From Clostridia bacterium (GTDB taxonomy: Bacteria; Bacillota; Clostridia; Oscillospirales; CAG-272): a stretch of DNA of 64,000 bases. The stretch covers positions 1-64,000 of the forward strand of contig JAFVYZ010000007.1 in NCBI GenBank assembly GCA_017508425.1. Direction: 5' to 3'. Under the pieces are notes generated by a model. The model was given only the letters and a program-made list of their open reading frames with translations. It did not search any database and was not told the DNA's origin. How positions within the stretch are numbered: the stretch's first letter is position 1; the number at the start of each line of letters is the position of its first letter. Both the position numbers and the translations under genes were made by a program. Of the stretch, positions 1 through 8,595 are shown one piece after another.

Positions 1-432
1 ACCCTCAAACGCGGAGTGACCACCGGAAAGAGCCTTGGGCTTACGGTCAAGAAGGTGGGTGATATCAAGGATTCGAGCAGCCTCCTCAACGCGGCGCTTG
101 ATCTCTTCCTTGGGGGTCTTGTTGAGCTTCAGACCGAATGCCATGTTATCAAACACGGTCATGTGGGGGTAAAGAGCGTAGTTCTGGAACACCATCGCGA
201 TCTTACGGTCCTTGGGGGCAACGTCGTTAACAAGACGGTCGCCGATGAAAAGCTCACCCTCGGTGATCTCCTCAAGACCTGCGATCATACGAAGCGTGGT
301 GGTTTTACCACAACCCGAGGGACCGACGAATACGATGAATTCTTTGTCTCTGATCTCAAGGTTGAAATCGGAAACTGCGGTTACGCCACCGGGGTATTTC
401 TTGTAAATGTGTCTTAAAGACAAGCTAGCCAT
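1..432 (-). CDS. ABC transporter ATP-binding protein, MalK/UgpC/MsmK type (3' end outside window)
   Basis: Only the first 144 codons are present, and the gene runs off the left edge. The start is the ATG at 432, preceded by AAGGAGG. The nucleotide-binding domain is typical of ATPases that energise sugar importers. Walker [10 protein letters not shown] lies near residue 39, the Q-loop reads [14 protein letters not shown], and the signature begins KALSGG. This family works as a dimer under two permeases at the cytoplasmic membrane face and often serves several importers from an unlinked locus. No permease or binding protein is adjacent here. After LSGG the frame reads HSAFEG instead of the usual QRQRV, right at the window edge, so the last few codons may reflect a sequence or assembly problem. 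Substrate unknown. Confidence 0.88.
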   Translation of the reverse strand, partial: MASLSLRHIYKKYPGGVTAVSDFNLEIRDKEFIVFVGPSGCGKTTTLRMIAGLEEITEGELFIGDRLVNDVAPKDRKIAMVFQNYALYPHMTVFDNMAFGLKLNKTPKEEIKRRVEEAARILDITHLLDRKPKALSGGHSAFEG

Positions 433-485
433 TGTAAATCCTCCTTGTGCGGGGCAATGCCCAAACGCATATTTCTAACGATATT

Positions 486-508
486 ATTATAACAAATGTA
501 GGGCAAAA
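486..508 (-). promoter_or_regulatory. putative promoter of the ABC ATPase gene
   Basis: A minus-strand TATAAT occupies 486-491, about 55 bases upstream of the ATG. The hexamer 17 bases further up is only TTCCCA, so the -35 is weak and activation may be needed. A second TATAAT (563-568) lies inside the inverted repeat GCAC-N7-GTGC (558-572), and a further palindrome, GTTCAT-AA-ATGAAC, lies at 622-635. These could be operator sites for a sugar regulator; that is inference. Confidence 0.4.
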
Positions 509-668
509 TGGGAAGATGGCAAAACTACAAAAATTTTTTGTCGCGTTTAGTCAAGATGCACAATTATAGTGCGCACGTCTTCACACTTCGCTCACTTGCA
601 ACAATTTAGAGCATTATTTTTGTTCATAAATGAACGAAATTGACAAAATGCTGCCAAAACCGATGAAT

Positions 669-693
669 GCCGCCGCACAACCGATGCGGCGGC
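669..693 (-). terminator. GC-rich hairpin after tex
   Basis: A perfect 8-bp stem, GCCGCCGC/GCGGCGGC, with a 9-base loop lies 35 bases beyond the tex stop codon. No real T-run follows it on the minus strand, so it is a possible but non-canonical terminator or an mRNA 3'-end protecting structure. Confidence 0.4.
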
Positions 694-727
694 GGCATGA
701 GAGCTGCGTGCTGACAAAGGCACGGCC

Positions 728-2887
728 TTATCCCTCGTTTTTCATGGTTTTCATCGAGAGCGCAATGCGCTTTTTCGCAACATCCACCGAAAGCACGCGC
801 ACACGGACGATATCGCCCACCGACACGACATCACGGGGATGCTTCACAAATTTATCAGAGAGCTCGGAAATGTGAACCAAGCCGTCCTGATGCACACCGA
901 TATCCACGAATGCACCAAAGTCAATGACGTTGCGCACCGTACCCGACAGCACCTGACCGGGCTTCAGGTCGCTCATTTCAAGCACCTCCTCGGACAAAAG
1001 AGGCGGCGCAAAATCGTCACGCAGGTCGCGTCCCGGCTTTTCAAGCTCGGCGGCGATGTCAAGCAGCGTGGGCTCACCGATGCCGAGCGCTTCGGCAAGC
1101 TTCGCGGAGCCGGCCTTTTTCACCTGTGCCGTAATGCCGCCGAGCTTGCCCTCGCGCACGTCCTGCTCGGTATAACCGAAATGACGGAGTAGCGCGTGGG
1201 CCGCCTCGTAGCTTTCGGGGTGCACGCCGGTATTATCCATAACCTCTCTTGAGCCGGGAACACGAAGGAAGCCGGCGCATTGCTCATAGGCCTTAGCGCC
1301 GATGCGCGGCACCTTCAACACCTCGGAACGGGTGCGAAATTCGCCGTTTTCCTCACGGTATTTTACAATATTTTTTGCACTCACGGCGTTCACGCCCGAG
1401 ATGTAAGAAAGAAGCGAATGCGAAGCGGTATTCAGATCCACGCCCACGCGGTTTACGCAGTCCTCGACGACGCCCGAAAGTGCTTCATCAAGACGGGCGG
1501 GCTTCATATCGTGCTGATACTGCCCGACGCCAATGGCCTTCGGGTCGATCTTCACGAGTTCGGCAAGCGGATCCTGCAGGCGCCTTGCGATCGACACCGC
1601 CGAGCGCTGCATGACGTCAAATTCGGGAAATTCATCAGCAGCGAGCTTTGACGCAGAATAGACCGACGCCCCCGCCTCGCTGACGATGATATACTTGGTC
1701 TTGACGCTCATTTCACGAAGGATCGCCGCCACAAACTTCTCGCTTTCACGCGATGCCGTGCCGTTGCCGATCGCCACCACGTCCACACCCCAACGGGTAA
1801 TAAGGCGCTTCATAATGTCCTTGGCCTGGTTCTCACGGTGCAGATAAATGACGGCGGTATCAAGCACCTTACCCGTCTTATCGCAAACCGCGAGCTTGCA
1901 GCCGTGGGCGTAGCCGGGGTCAAAGCCGAGCACCGTTTTGCCCTTAATGGGGGCTTGCATCAGGAGATGCTGCAGGTTATCCGAGAAAAGCACGATCGCG
2001 CCCTCGCAGGCCGCATCAAAAAGATCGCTGCGGATCTCGCGCTCCACCGACGGTGCGATCAGACGCTCATAGCTATCCGTCACCGCGGCGCTGACGTATT
2101 TTTTCGCAGGACTCTCCCCTGCCTTGACCACCAGGCTAAAGAGGTAGTTCAGCACAATATCCGTAGGAACGGTAACCGAAACCTTGAGAAATTCCTCCTT
2201 CTCGCCGCGGTTGATCGCCAGCACGCGGTGACCGGGAATTTTCTTTACGGGCTCGGTATGATCGTAATACTGCTCATAGACCGAGGTCTCGTCCTTGGCC
2301 TTTTTGGTCTCAATGGTGCCGTGTGCTACCGTCAGCGCTCGGATGCCCTTGCGGTACTCGGCGTTATCCGAAATATCCTCGGCAATGATATCCATCGCGC
2401 CCGCAAATGCTTCCTCGGGGGTATTCACCCCCTTTTCGGGATCTACCAGCGCGGCGGCGCGCTCCTCAAGTGAGGGCTCATAGACCTTATGCTGTGCCAT
2501 CAACGCCTCGGCAAGAGGCTCAAGTCCGCGCTCGCGTGCCACCGAGGCACGTGTTTTGCGCTTGGGGCGGAATGGGCGGTAAATATCATCGATCTCGGTG
2601 ATCGTGACGGCGTTATCAATGGCGCGCTCGATCTCGGGGGTGAGCTTTTCCTGCGCGGCAATGAGGTTTTTGACCTCAACCCGGCGTGCCTCGATGTTAC
2701 GCAGGTATTTCAGACGCTCCTCCAGCTTACGAAGCTGCGTGTCGTCAAGCGACCCCGTGACCTCCTTACGGTAACGGGAAATAAAGGGGATGGTGTTGCC
2801 CTCGTCCATCAGCGCCACGGTCTTTTCAACCTGGTCTTGGGTCAGCGAGAGCTCCTTTGCAAGGGTTTCAAAAATGTTTTGTGCCAT
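728..2887 (-). CDS. tex: Tex-family S1 RNA-binding transcription accessory protein
   Basis: The 719-residue protein has the full Tex layout and length. There is an N-terminal helical region and a YqgF-like RNase H fold (VLGFDPGYAHGCKLAV near 320). Next comes a helix-hairpin-helix region (YISGVNAVSAKNIVKYRE near 500), then a C-terminal S1 domain from about 640 (GTVRNVIDFGAFVDIG, DGLVHISELS). Tex binds RNA and is linked to transcript processing and transcription-coupled functions in the cytoplasm. The start ATG at 2887 is about 23 bases after the upstream pseudouridine synthase stop, so the two probably share a transcript. Nothing is missing from the family's conserved motifs. Confidence 0.95.
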   Translation of the reverse strand: MAQNIFETLAKELSLTQDQVEKTVALMDEGNTIPFISRYRKEVTGSLDDTQLRKLEERLKYLRNIEARRVEVKNLIAAQEKLTPEIERAIDNAVTITEIDDIYRPFRPKRKTRASVARERGLEPLAEALMAQHKVYEPSLEERAAALVDPEKGVNTPEEAFAGAMDIIAEDISDNAEYRKGIRALTVAHGTIETKKAKDETSVYEQYYDHTEPVKKIPGHRVLAINRGEKEEFLKVSVTVPTDIVLNYLFSLVVKAGESPAKKYVSAAVTDSYERLIAPSVEREIRSDLFDAACEGAIVLFSDNLQHLLMQAPIKGKTVLGFDPGYAHGCKLAVCDKTGKVLDTAVIYLHRENQAKDIMKRLITRWGVDVVAIGNGTASRESEKFVAAILREMSVKTKYIIVSEAGASVYSASKLAADEFPEFDVMQRSAVSIARRLQDPLAELVKIDPKAIGVGQYQHDMKPARLDEALSGVVEDCVNRVGVDLNTASHSLLSYISGVNAVSAKNIVKYREENGEFRTRSEVLKVPRIGAKAYEQCAGFLRVPGSREVMDNTGVHPESYEAAHALLRHFGYTEQDVREGKLGGITAQVKKAGSAKLAEALGIGEPTLLDIAAELEKPGRDLRDDFAPPLLSEEVLEMSDLKPGQVLSGTVRNVIDFGAFVDIGVHQDGLVHISELSDKFVKHPRDVVSVGDIVRVRVLSVDVAKKRIALSMKTMKNEG

Positions 2888-2910
2888 ATTTCTTTTCCTT
2901 TCGGGAAGTT

Positions 2911-3627
2911 TTAAACTGTTTTTGCCGCATCAAGGAGGCTTTGCTCCTCCTCACCCGTCAGCTCACGCCACGCACCGCGAGGAAGATCCTCGGGCAGCGT
3001 AAGAGGCCCAAAGCTGATGCGCTCCAAATGTGTGATCTGATTGTGCAGGGCCTGCATCATCCGCTTGATTTGATGATACTTGCCCTCCACCAAGGTGATG
3101 ATGCCCGATTTCATATCGGAGAAAAGCTCGATCCCTGCCGGCTTGGTCTCATAACCGTCCTCCAGCACGAGCCCCTCGCGAAACTGCGCACATTCCCCCT
3201 CATTCAAGGGAAATTTCACGCGGAAAAGGTAGCGCTTGGTGACGTGGCGTCGCGGCGAAAGCAAGCGATGCGCCAGTTCCCCATCATCCGTCAAGAGCAT
3301 CAGCCCCACGGTGCTTTTATCAAGGCGTCCGCAGGGAAAGAGCCCCAAGGTCGTATATTTTTGGGGCAAAAGCTCCAGCACGGTCTTTTCTCGGCCATCC
3401 TCGGTCGCACTCACGTACCCCTCGGGCTTATTGAGGATAAGATAATGATGGGCGCGGTACTCCACCTTGGTGCCGCAGTACACCACCGCATCCCTTTCGG
3501 GATCCACCTGCACGGAGGCCGACTTCACCGCCCTGCCGTTTACCAGCACCGTTCCTGTGCGAACGGCTCTTGCCGCCTCGCTTCTCGTGGCCGTAGCGGT
3601 CACGGTAAGCAGCTTATCCAGGCGCAC
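2911..3627 (-). CDS. rsuA: RsuA-type rRNA pseudouridine synthase
   Basis: A 238-residue enzyme that converts a uridine in small-subunit rRNA (U516 in E. coli numbering, if orthologous) to pseudouridine. An N-terminal S4 RNA-binding domain (RLDKLLTV...VLVNGRAV) is followed by the catalytic domain. The family motif GRLDKSTVGLMLLTDDG carries the catalytic aspartate near residue 103, and the KRMMQAL motif comes later. I chose the GTG at 3627, eight bases after GGAGGT; an in-frame TTG at 3630 is possible but too close to that site. It has its own promoter and is followed closely by tex. RluB/RluF-type large-subunit specificity cannot be excluded from sequence alone. Confidence 0.88.
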   Translation of the reverse strand: MRLDKLLTVTATATRSEAARAVRTGTVLVNGRAVKSASVQVDPERDAVVYCGTKVEYRAHHYLILNKPEGYVSATEDGREKTVLELLPQKYTTLGLFPCGRLDKSTVGLMLLTDDGELAHRLLSPRRHVTKRYLFRVKFPLNEGECAQFREGLVLEDGYETKPAGIELFSDMKSGIITLVEGKYHQIKRMMQALHNQITHLERISFGPLTLPEDLPRGAWRELTGEEEQSLLDAAKTV

Positions 3628-3663
3628 CAAAGCCCACCTCCTCTGTTTGCAAATATATGGCTT

Positions 3664-3692
3664 ATTTTACCATATTTTTTACCGTTTGTAAA
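3664..3692 (-). promoter_or_regulatory. promoter of rsuA-tex
   Basis: The minus strand shows TTTACA (3687-3692), a 17-base spacer and TAAAAT (3664-3669), about 35 bases ahead of the GTG start. It is close to sigma-A consensus and lies just beyond the terminator of the mgtC operon. Confidence 0.75.
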
Positions 3693-3708
3693 GTGTCAAT
3701 TTCACCAA

Positions 3709-3746
3709 AAAAGGCCGCGTCGCGCTTGTGCGCGAAGCGGCCTTTA
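3709..3746 (-). terminator. rho-independent terminator of the htrA-mgtC operon
   Basis: A long GC-rich stem, AAAGGCCGC paired with GCGGCCTTT and extended inside by TCGCGC/GCGCGA, is followed by a T-run on the minus strand. It starts only a few bases after the stop codon of the downstream mgtC paralogue. Confidence 0.88.
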
Positions 3747-3751
3747 TAAGA

Positions 3752-4450
3752 TCAAAGCTCCTCAACCGAAATGACGCCCGTAACGCCGGCAAGCGAGGTC
3801 ATCAGCTTTTCGTGCGACAGCTTTTTGGGTAGATCCAGCGAGAAAATGGCGCAAGGATTTTGCGATGCGGCACCCGATTTGGTGATCTGAAGATCCATAA
3901 CACTGACCTTGTGTGTGCGAAGGTATTCGGTCATATCGATCAGGCTTTGATTTTCCTTATATTCTATGTAAAGGTTGATGTTGCGCGAGGTGGACATGAT
4001 AAAATACTCAAAGCGCGACAGGAGCAGCTCGATGATCAGGATCAACCCGGTGGCGATGAGCGCCGCCTCCACGTAACCGGCACCGACGGCAAGACCAACG
4101 ATTGCGGAAACAAAAAGACCCGCAGCGGTCGTAAGACCCTTGACCTGACGGCGTTTGGTCACGATAATGGTACCTGCGCCGATAAAGCCCATGCCGGCGA
4201 TGACCTGCGCGCCAAGACGGGCAAGATCGGTAAACCATTGCATTTCAAGATAAAGATACTGGCTGGTCAGCGTCGTCATAGACGCGCCAAGACAAATCAA
4301 AATGTGCGTTCGGAAGCCGGCAGGGCGACGCTTGTATTCGCGCTCGATGCCGATGATGCCACCGCAGATCATCGCAATAAACATGCGAAGCACGGCCCCC
4401 CACAAATGAAAGCCGTCGGCAAAACGGATGCAATTCAATAATTCAGACAT
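3752..4450 (-). CDS. MgtC/SapB family membrane protein (second copy)
   Basis: A 232-residue protein of the MgtC/SapB family. The N-terminal half has several hydrophobic helices with the family core GGIIGIEREYKRRPAGFRTH, LICLGAS, GMGFIGAGTII and VKGLTTAAG. The C-terminal half, from about residue 150, resembles the small soluble ACT-like domain of long MgtC proteins. Family members are tied to growth at low magnesium or acid pH and, in pathogens, to control of membrane energetics; the molecular activity is unsettled. It follows the paralogue at 4462 after 11 bases, so the two are co-transcribed. No leader peptide or magnesium riboswitch is visible. Confidence 0.9.
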   Translation of the reverse strand: MSELLNCIRFADGFHLWGAVLRMFIAMICGGIIGIEREYKRRPAGFRTHILICLGASMTTLTSQYLYLEMQWFTDLARLGAQVIAGMGFIGAGTIIVTKRRQVKGLTTAAGLFVSAIVGLAVGAGYVEAALIATGLILIIELLLSRFEYFIMSTSRNINLYIEYKENQSLIDMTEYLRTHKVSVMDLQITKSGAASQNPCAIFSLDLPKKLSHEKLMTSLAGVTGVISVEEL

Positions 4451-4461
4451 AGCGATACTCC

Positions 4462-5205
4462 TTACAGTTCTTCAATGGCACGCACGTTTTCAACGCCCGC
4501 GATCACCGACATGGCGGATGCGTGCGACATGCGCTTGGGCAAGCGGATCGAGAAGACCGCGCTTTGGTTGCTATCCGGCGTCTTGCTCTTATGGATCTCC
4601 ACGTCAAAAATGCGGATGTCCTGCGCCTTGATTGCGGAGATCACAGCACCGACGTCGTCCACGTGGGCAAATTCAATGTGAAAATTCACGTTGCGGGCAC
4701 GGTTGAGGATGCGACGCTCGAGATGGTTGAAAAGCGTGATCGTCAAGACGATCAAAGCGCAACCGATCACGGCGCCCTCGACAAATCCCGCTCCCACGGC
4801 AAGACCCATACAGGTCGAGGCCCAAAGGCCTGCAGCGGTCGTAAGACCCTTGACCTGCTGACGTCCCGTCACGATCACGGTGCCGGCACCGAGGAAGCCG
4901 ATGCCGTTGATGCACTGCGCACCGAAGCGCGATACGTCGGTATATTTATTGCCACCGCCCTGCACTGCCACAAGTCCGTCCCAATACTCCGATACCATCA
5001 TCGTGAGATACTGGCTGATGATCATGGCAAGTGCCGCCGCAAGGCAAACGAGCATGTGCGTGCGAAAGCCTGCGGGACGGCGCTTTTTACCGCGTTCAAG
5101 ACCGACACAGCCACCGCAAAAGGCGGCGATCGATAAGCGCAAAAGTGCAACCCATACGCTGTTATCTGCTGTAATGGTCCTCAATGGATCCAAAAAACCA
5201 AGCAT
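4462..5205 (-). CDS. MgtC/SapB family membrane protein (first copy)
   Basis: A 247-residue paralogue of the next gene with the same architecture: hydrophobic N-terminal helices and a soluble C-terminal ACT-like region. The core reads GGCVGLERGKKRRPAGFRTH, LVCLAAALAMI, GIGFLGAGTVIV and VKGLTTAAGLWAS. It carries an insertion of about 15 residues (around EYWDGLVAVQGGGNKY) that the second copy lacks. It begins 14 bases after the htrA stop codon, which fits one operon of regulator, protease and two membrane proteins. The two copies are clearly diverged, so this is an old duplication and they may form a heteromer. Substrate or partner not deducible. Confidence 0.9.
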   Translation of the reverse strand: MLGFLDPLRTITADNSVWVALLRLSIAAFCGGCVGLERGKKRRPAGFRTHMLVCLAAALAMIISQYLTMMVSEYWDGLVAVQGGGNKYTDVSRFGAQCINGIGFLGAGTVIVTGRQQVKGLTTAAGLWASTCMGLAVGAGFVEGAVIGCALIVLTITLFNHLERRILNRARNVNFHIEFAHVDDVGAVISAIKAQDIRIFDVEIHKSKTPDSNQSAVFSIRLPKRMSHASAMSVIAGVENVRAIEEL

Positions 5206-5219
5206 GTTCTTCTCCCTTC

Positions 5220-6584
5220 TTATTTCAGGTCCTCAGCCAGGAGCGTAATCTCAAAGGTAAGCTCCTCGCAATTGGCGTAATCGCCCCCGACAGGGCGCTT
5301 GACCGTAATGGTCAGGACCTCACCCGCACCGTGGCGGTTAACCATATTGATCACATCGTAAATCGTATACATATTAAGGCCATTGATCTTGGTGACCATA
5401 TCACCGGCCAGAATCTTGCCCTTGACGTTGACACTTTCGGCAATCGTCACGAGCACACCGTCAAAGGGCATATAAACGTAGCCCTCAACCTCGGTTTCGG
5501 ACTGCTTGATCTCATCGGCAGTCAGACTCGAATACCAGTATCCGCCAAGCAAGCCTCGCCCCGTCACGCCAAGCAAGGATCTGCCCGTGGCGATGGGGTT
5601 TTCGCCCTCGAATTTACCGTCCTTGATGATGGCGTCGATGATCACCTTCGCCCCGTCGATCGGGAGTGCAAAGCCGATGCCGTCAAAGACCGAGCCGCCG
5701 TAATAAGACACCTTCATCACAACAATGCCGATAACCTCACCGTACATATTGGCCAAGGGGCCACCCGAGTTACCGGGATTGACGCTGGTATCGGTCTGAA
5801 GCACCGTCATACGCTTGGTCACAGTGCCGTTTTCATCGGTGATCGACACCACGCGGCCCGTGGCGGAGATCTTACCGAAGGTAGCGGTTGCGGCATAGTC
5901 CAGTGTTGCAGGCGTGCCGACGGCCACCACGCTCTCCCCTACCAAGGCGGCCGAGGAGGTGCCGAGCTTAACGGGGGTAAGCCCTGTTTTATTGATCTTC
6001 AGCACGGCGATATCCGCCGCGGCATTGGTGCCGACCACGGTAGCGTCGATCGCTTGCCCATCGGGAAGAATGACCTGAACGGACACGGCATCCTCCACGA
6101 CGTGGTGGTTGGTGCAAATATACCCGTTGGAACTGTAAACAAAGCCCGAGCCGTGACCCGTGCCCGTTTTGGTGCGCACCGTGACGGTGACGGTGGATTT
6201 TTTAATAAGGTCTGCCGCCTCTTCGGGTGCCAGCATTCCGTGCTCTTTGGCGCCCTCATCCTTGACAAAGACCGTGCGATCGTGCGTTACGACATTGTAG
6301 ATGCGAATGCCCGTCTCGCCAAGAAAAAGCAGGGCGATGAGCAATGCCATACAAAGTGCCACTACGGCACTGAATACGCCGAAAAAGCGCCCCGCGCCGC
6401 CGGCACGGCTCGTTTGCACCGAAGGATCGCGGCCAAAGCTCCAGTCCGGCGCATCCGCCACCGACTTCTCGGGCAAGGCCCCCTCCTCGGTCACATTTTG
6501 CACCGCACTCTCGTTGATATTTTCATCGTGCTCCGTCAAGAGAGTATTCTCCGCCTCGGGCACGAGATCTTCTCTTGGTTCCAT
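5220..6584 (-). CDS. HtrA/DegP-like membrane-anchored serine protease with PDZ domain
   Basis: The 454-residue protein has a cytoplasmic tail of about 65 residues, one transmembrane helix (about 67-89), an extracytoplasmic trypsin-like domain and one C-terminal PDZ domain (about 330-440). The catalytic triad is visible: His161 in TNHHV, Asp191 in AADIAVLKI and Ser273 in NPGNSGGPL. HtrA proteases degrade or refold damaged proteins at the outer membrane face in envelope stress. The topology matches Bacillus HtrA/HtrB/YyxA. The tail is acidic, unlike many homologues. It lies between a degenerate response regulator and two mgtC paralogues, suggesting an envelope-stress operon. Confidence 0.93.
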   Translation of the reverse strand: MEPREDLVPEAENTLLTEHDENINESAVQNVTEEGALPEKSVADAPDWSFGRDPSVQTSRAGGAGRFFGVFSAVVALCMALLIALLFLGETGIRIYNVVTHDRTVFVKDEGAKEHGMLAPEEAADLIKKSTVTVTVRTKTGTGHGSGFVYSSNGYICTNHHVVEDAVSVQVILPDGQAIDATVVGTNAAADIAVLKINKTGLTPVKLGTSSAALVGESVVAVGTPATLDYAATATFGKISATGRVVSITDENGTVTKRMTVLQTDTSVNPGNSGGPLANMYGEVIGIVVMKVSYYGGSVFDGIGFALPIDGAKVIIDAIIKDGKFEGENPIATGRSLLGVTGRGLLGGYWYSSLTADEIKQSETEVEGYVYMPFDGVLVTIAESVNVKGKILAGDMVTKINGLNMYTIYDVINMVNRHGAGEVLTITVKRPVGGDYANCEELTFEITLLAEDLK

Positions 6585-6618
6585 ATTGCTCCTTTCAACA
6601 GGGGAGGATCACGTAAGA

Positions 6619-7290
6619 TCAACCGTAAACTTCAAATTTATAGCCCACGCCCCATACGGTTTTCAACGCCCACTTCTCCGACACGCCCGACAGCTTCTCG
6701 CGCAAGCGCTTGATATGTACGTCCACGGTACGGCTGTCGCCGAGAAACGCAAAATCCCACACATGCTCCAAAAGCTGCTCGCGGCTGAACACGCGGTTTG
6801 GACTCGAAGCGAGGCAATATAAAAGCTGCAATTCCTTCGGGGGGATCTCCACCTTTTTACCGCCAAGGCGCAATTCAAATTTTTCTTGACTGATCTCAAA
6901 ATTATCAAAGCGGATCACATCGCCGTGGACCGGCAAGGACGCCGCCTTGATGTGGCGAAGCAGGGCCTTAATGCGCGCAACAGACAAGCGCAGCGACGCA
7001 GATCTTGCAAGCACGGCGTCGGCTCCCTCATCAAGAAGCGCGATCTCGCGTTCGACCTCCTCGGTCTCGGTCAGGACCACAGCCGACAGGCGACGCTCAC
7101 GGCACACGCCGAGGAGCTCCGAAAAACGGCTCGCAATAATGGCAAGATCGGGGAGCTCTGAATCGATTGCCGCAGCAAACGAGGCAGCCTCCTCGGCAAC
7201 ATCAACCTCAAAGCCATTTGCCAAAAGCTCTGCCTTCAGTGTATGACAAAACTCAAATTGATCTACAATCAAAATTCTTGCCGACGTCAT
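6619..7290 (-). CDS. OmpR/PhoB-type response regulator with degenerate receiver domain
   Basis: A 223-residue protein with an N-terminal receiver-like domain (about 1-115) and an intact C-terminal winged-helix DNA-binding domain (from about 125: IPPKELQLLYCLA, SREQLLEHVW, RTVDVHIKRLREKL, TVWGVGYKFE). The start is the ATG at 7290, nine bases after GAGGAG; upstream in-frame starts lack a ribosome site. The receiver lacks key residues. The usual phospho-acceptor Asp position reads IIASRF, the conserved Lys is Arg (VLARSA), and one of the two N-terminal acidic residues is Gln (IVDQ). It therefore probably does not work by aspartyl phosphorylation. No histidine kinase is adjacent. It precedes htrA by 34 bases and may control that operon. 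Confidence 0.85.
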   Translation of the reverse strand: MTSARILIVDQFEFCHTLKAELLANGFEVDVAEEAASFAAAIDSELPDLAIIASRFSELLGVCRERRLSAVVLTETEEVEREIALLDEGADAVLARSASLRLSVARIKALLRHIKAASLPVHGDVIRFDNFEISQEKFELRLGGKKVEIPPKELQLLYCLASSPNRVFSREQLLEHVWDFAFLGDSRTVDVHIKRLREKLSGVSEKWALKTVWGVGYKFEVYG

Positions 7291-7355
7291 ATCTTTACTC
7301 CTCTCGACCATGCAACCCTTTAAGCATGCGCTCAAATGTTATAGAATTGTTAACT

Positions 7356-7384
7356 ATTATAACACATTTTTTCTCACTTGAAAA
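7356..7384 (-). promoter_or_regulatory. putative promoter of the regulator-htrA-mgtC operon
   Basis: Minus strand: TTTTCA (7379-7384), 17-base spacer, TATAAT (7356-7361). The -10 lies in an imperfect inverted repeat with arms TGTTATA and TATAACA (about 7338-7365), a candidate operator for autoregulation. That role is inference. Confidence 0.5.
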
Positions 7385-7433
7385 GGGCTTTTTTGAAAAA
7401 AGTGTTACATTACAAATAATTTTGACAAAGGTA

Positions 7434-7462
7434 TTGCCAAACCTTTATAAATAAGGTATAAT
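7434..7462 (+). promoter_or_regulatory. promoter of ychF-trmB
   Basis: TTGCCA (7434-7439), a 17-base spacer and TATAAT (7457-7462) lie 38 bases ahead of ychF. A TTGACA at 7422 overlaps this promoter, and AAGGT/AACCTT forms a small inverted repeat around the -35. Confidence 0.8.
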
Positions 7463-7500
7463 AAAATTTATGACTATTCTCGGTAAGGAGACGAAACCGT

Positions 7501-8595
7501 ATGAAACTTGGTATTGTAGGACTTCCCAACGTCGGCAAAAGCACACTTTTTAATGCCCTGACAAACGCAGGAGCCGAATCGGCAAACTACCCCTTTTGCA
7601 CCATTGAGCCCAACGTCGGCGTCGTGGCGGTGCCCGATGCACGCATGGACTTTTTGGCACAAATGTACACCCCCGAAAAATACACCCCTGCCGTGATCGA
7701 ATTCGTGGACATTGCGGGTCTGGTGCGCGGTGCCTCCAAGGGCGAGGGTCTTGGCAACAAGTTCCTTTCGCACATCCGCGAGGTGGATGCCGTCATCCAC
7801 GTGGTGCGCTGCTTTGAGGACGACAACATCATTCACGTGGACGGTGCCGTAGATCCCATCCGTGACCTCGAAACCATCAATATGGAATTGATCTTCTCGG
7901 ACATCGAAATGCTGGAGCGTCGCATCGACCGTACCAAAAAGGCCATGAAGGGGGACAAGACCCTGGCCGGCGAGCTTTCGGTCCTGGAACGCGTGCTCGC
8001 GGCACTTTCCGAAGGAAAGACCGCCCGCACGGTGGACCTTTCCGACGATGAGCGCGCGGTGCTTTTTGACACGCCCCTGCTCACCATGAAGCCCGTCATC
8101 TACGTGGCCAACATCAGCGAGGACGACGTAAGTGACGAGCCCACCGATAACCCGATGTACGCAAAGCTCAAGGAATTTGCCGAGAGCGAAAACGCCGGCA
8201 TTTTGCCCGTTTGTGCACAGATCGAGGCCGAGATCGCCGAGCTTTCCGGCGAAGAAAAGCAGGCCTTCCTTGATGACCTCGGGATCCCCGAAAGCGGCCT
8301 TGACCGCCTCATTAAGGCCAGCTATTCCCTGCTCGGCCTCATCAGCTTCCTGACTGCCGGCCCAAAGGAGGTGCGTGCGTGGACCATTACACGTGGTACC
8401 AAGGCACCGGGAGCTGCGGGCAAGATCCACAGCGACTTTGAGCGCGGCTTTATCCGCGCCGAGGTGGTCGCCTTCAAGGATCTTGAGCGCATCGGCACCA
8501 TGAACGGTGTCAAAGAGGCGGGGCTCCTGCGCAGTGAAGGCAAGGAGTACGTGATGGAGGACGGAGACATCGTGGTCTTCCGTTTCAACGTCTAA
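7501..8595 (+). CDS. ychF: YchF, Obg-family redox-regulated ATPase
   Basis: A 364-residue P-loop protein of universal length. G1 is [14 protein letters not shown] (7-20) and the second motif is [13 protein letters not shown]3 is [20 protein letters not shown]. The NKxD position is altered to the YchF-type N-x-S-E (VANISED), which gives ATP rather than GTP preference. A C-terminal TGS domain ([33 protein letters not shown]) closes the protein. It binds ribosomes and the proteasome or other partners in different organisms and affects stress responses. AAGGAG lies ten bases before the ATG. The stop codon overlaps the trmB start (TAATG), so the two are translationally coupled. Confidence 0.96.
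   Translation: MKLGIVGLPNVGKSTLFNALTNAGAESANYPFCTIEPNVGVVAVPDARMDFLAQMYTPEKYTPAVIEFVDIAGLVRGASKGEGLGNKFLSHIREVDAVIHVVRCFEDDNIIHVDGAVDPIRDLETINMELIFSDIEMLERRIDRTKKAMKGDKTLAGELSVLERVLAALSEGKTARTVDLSDDERAVLFDTPLLTMKPVIYVANISEDDVSDEPTDNPMYAKLKEFAESENAGILPVCAQIEAEIAELSGEEKQAFLDDLGIPESGLDRLIKASYSLLGLISFLTAGPKEVRAWTITRGTKAPGAAGKIHSDFERGFIRAEVVAFKDLERIGTMNGVKEAGLLRSEGKEYVMEDGDIVVFRFNV

Noticed and set aside
630..875. An 81-codon plus-strand frame at the tex 3' end
   Set aside because: It overlaps the tex S1 domain on the other strand and includes the post-tex hairpin. There is no ribosome site.
5184..6713. A 509-codon plus-strand frame
   Set aside because: It is the complement of htrA, which shows a full catalytic triad.
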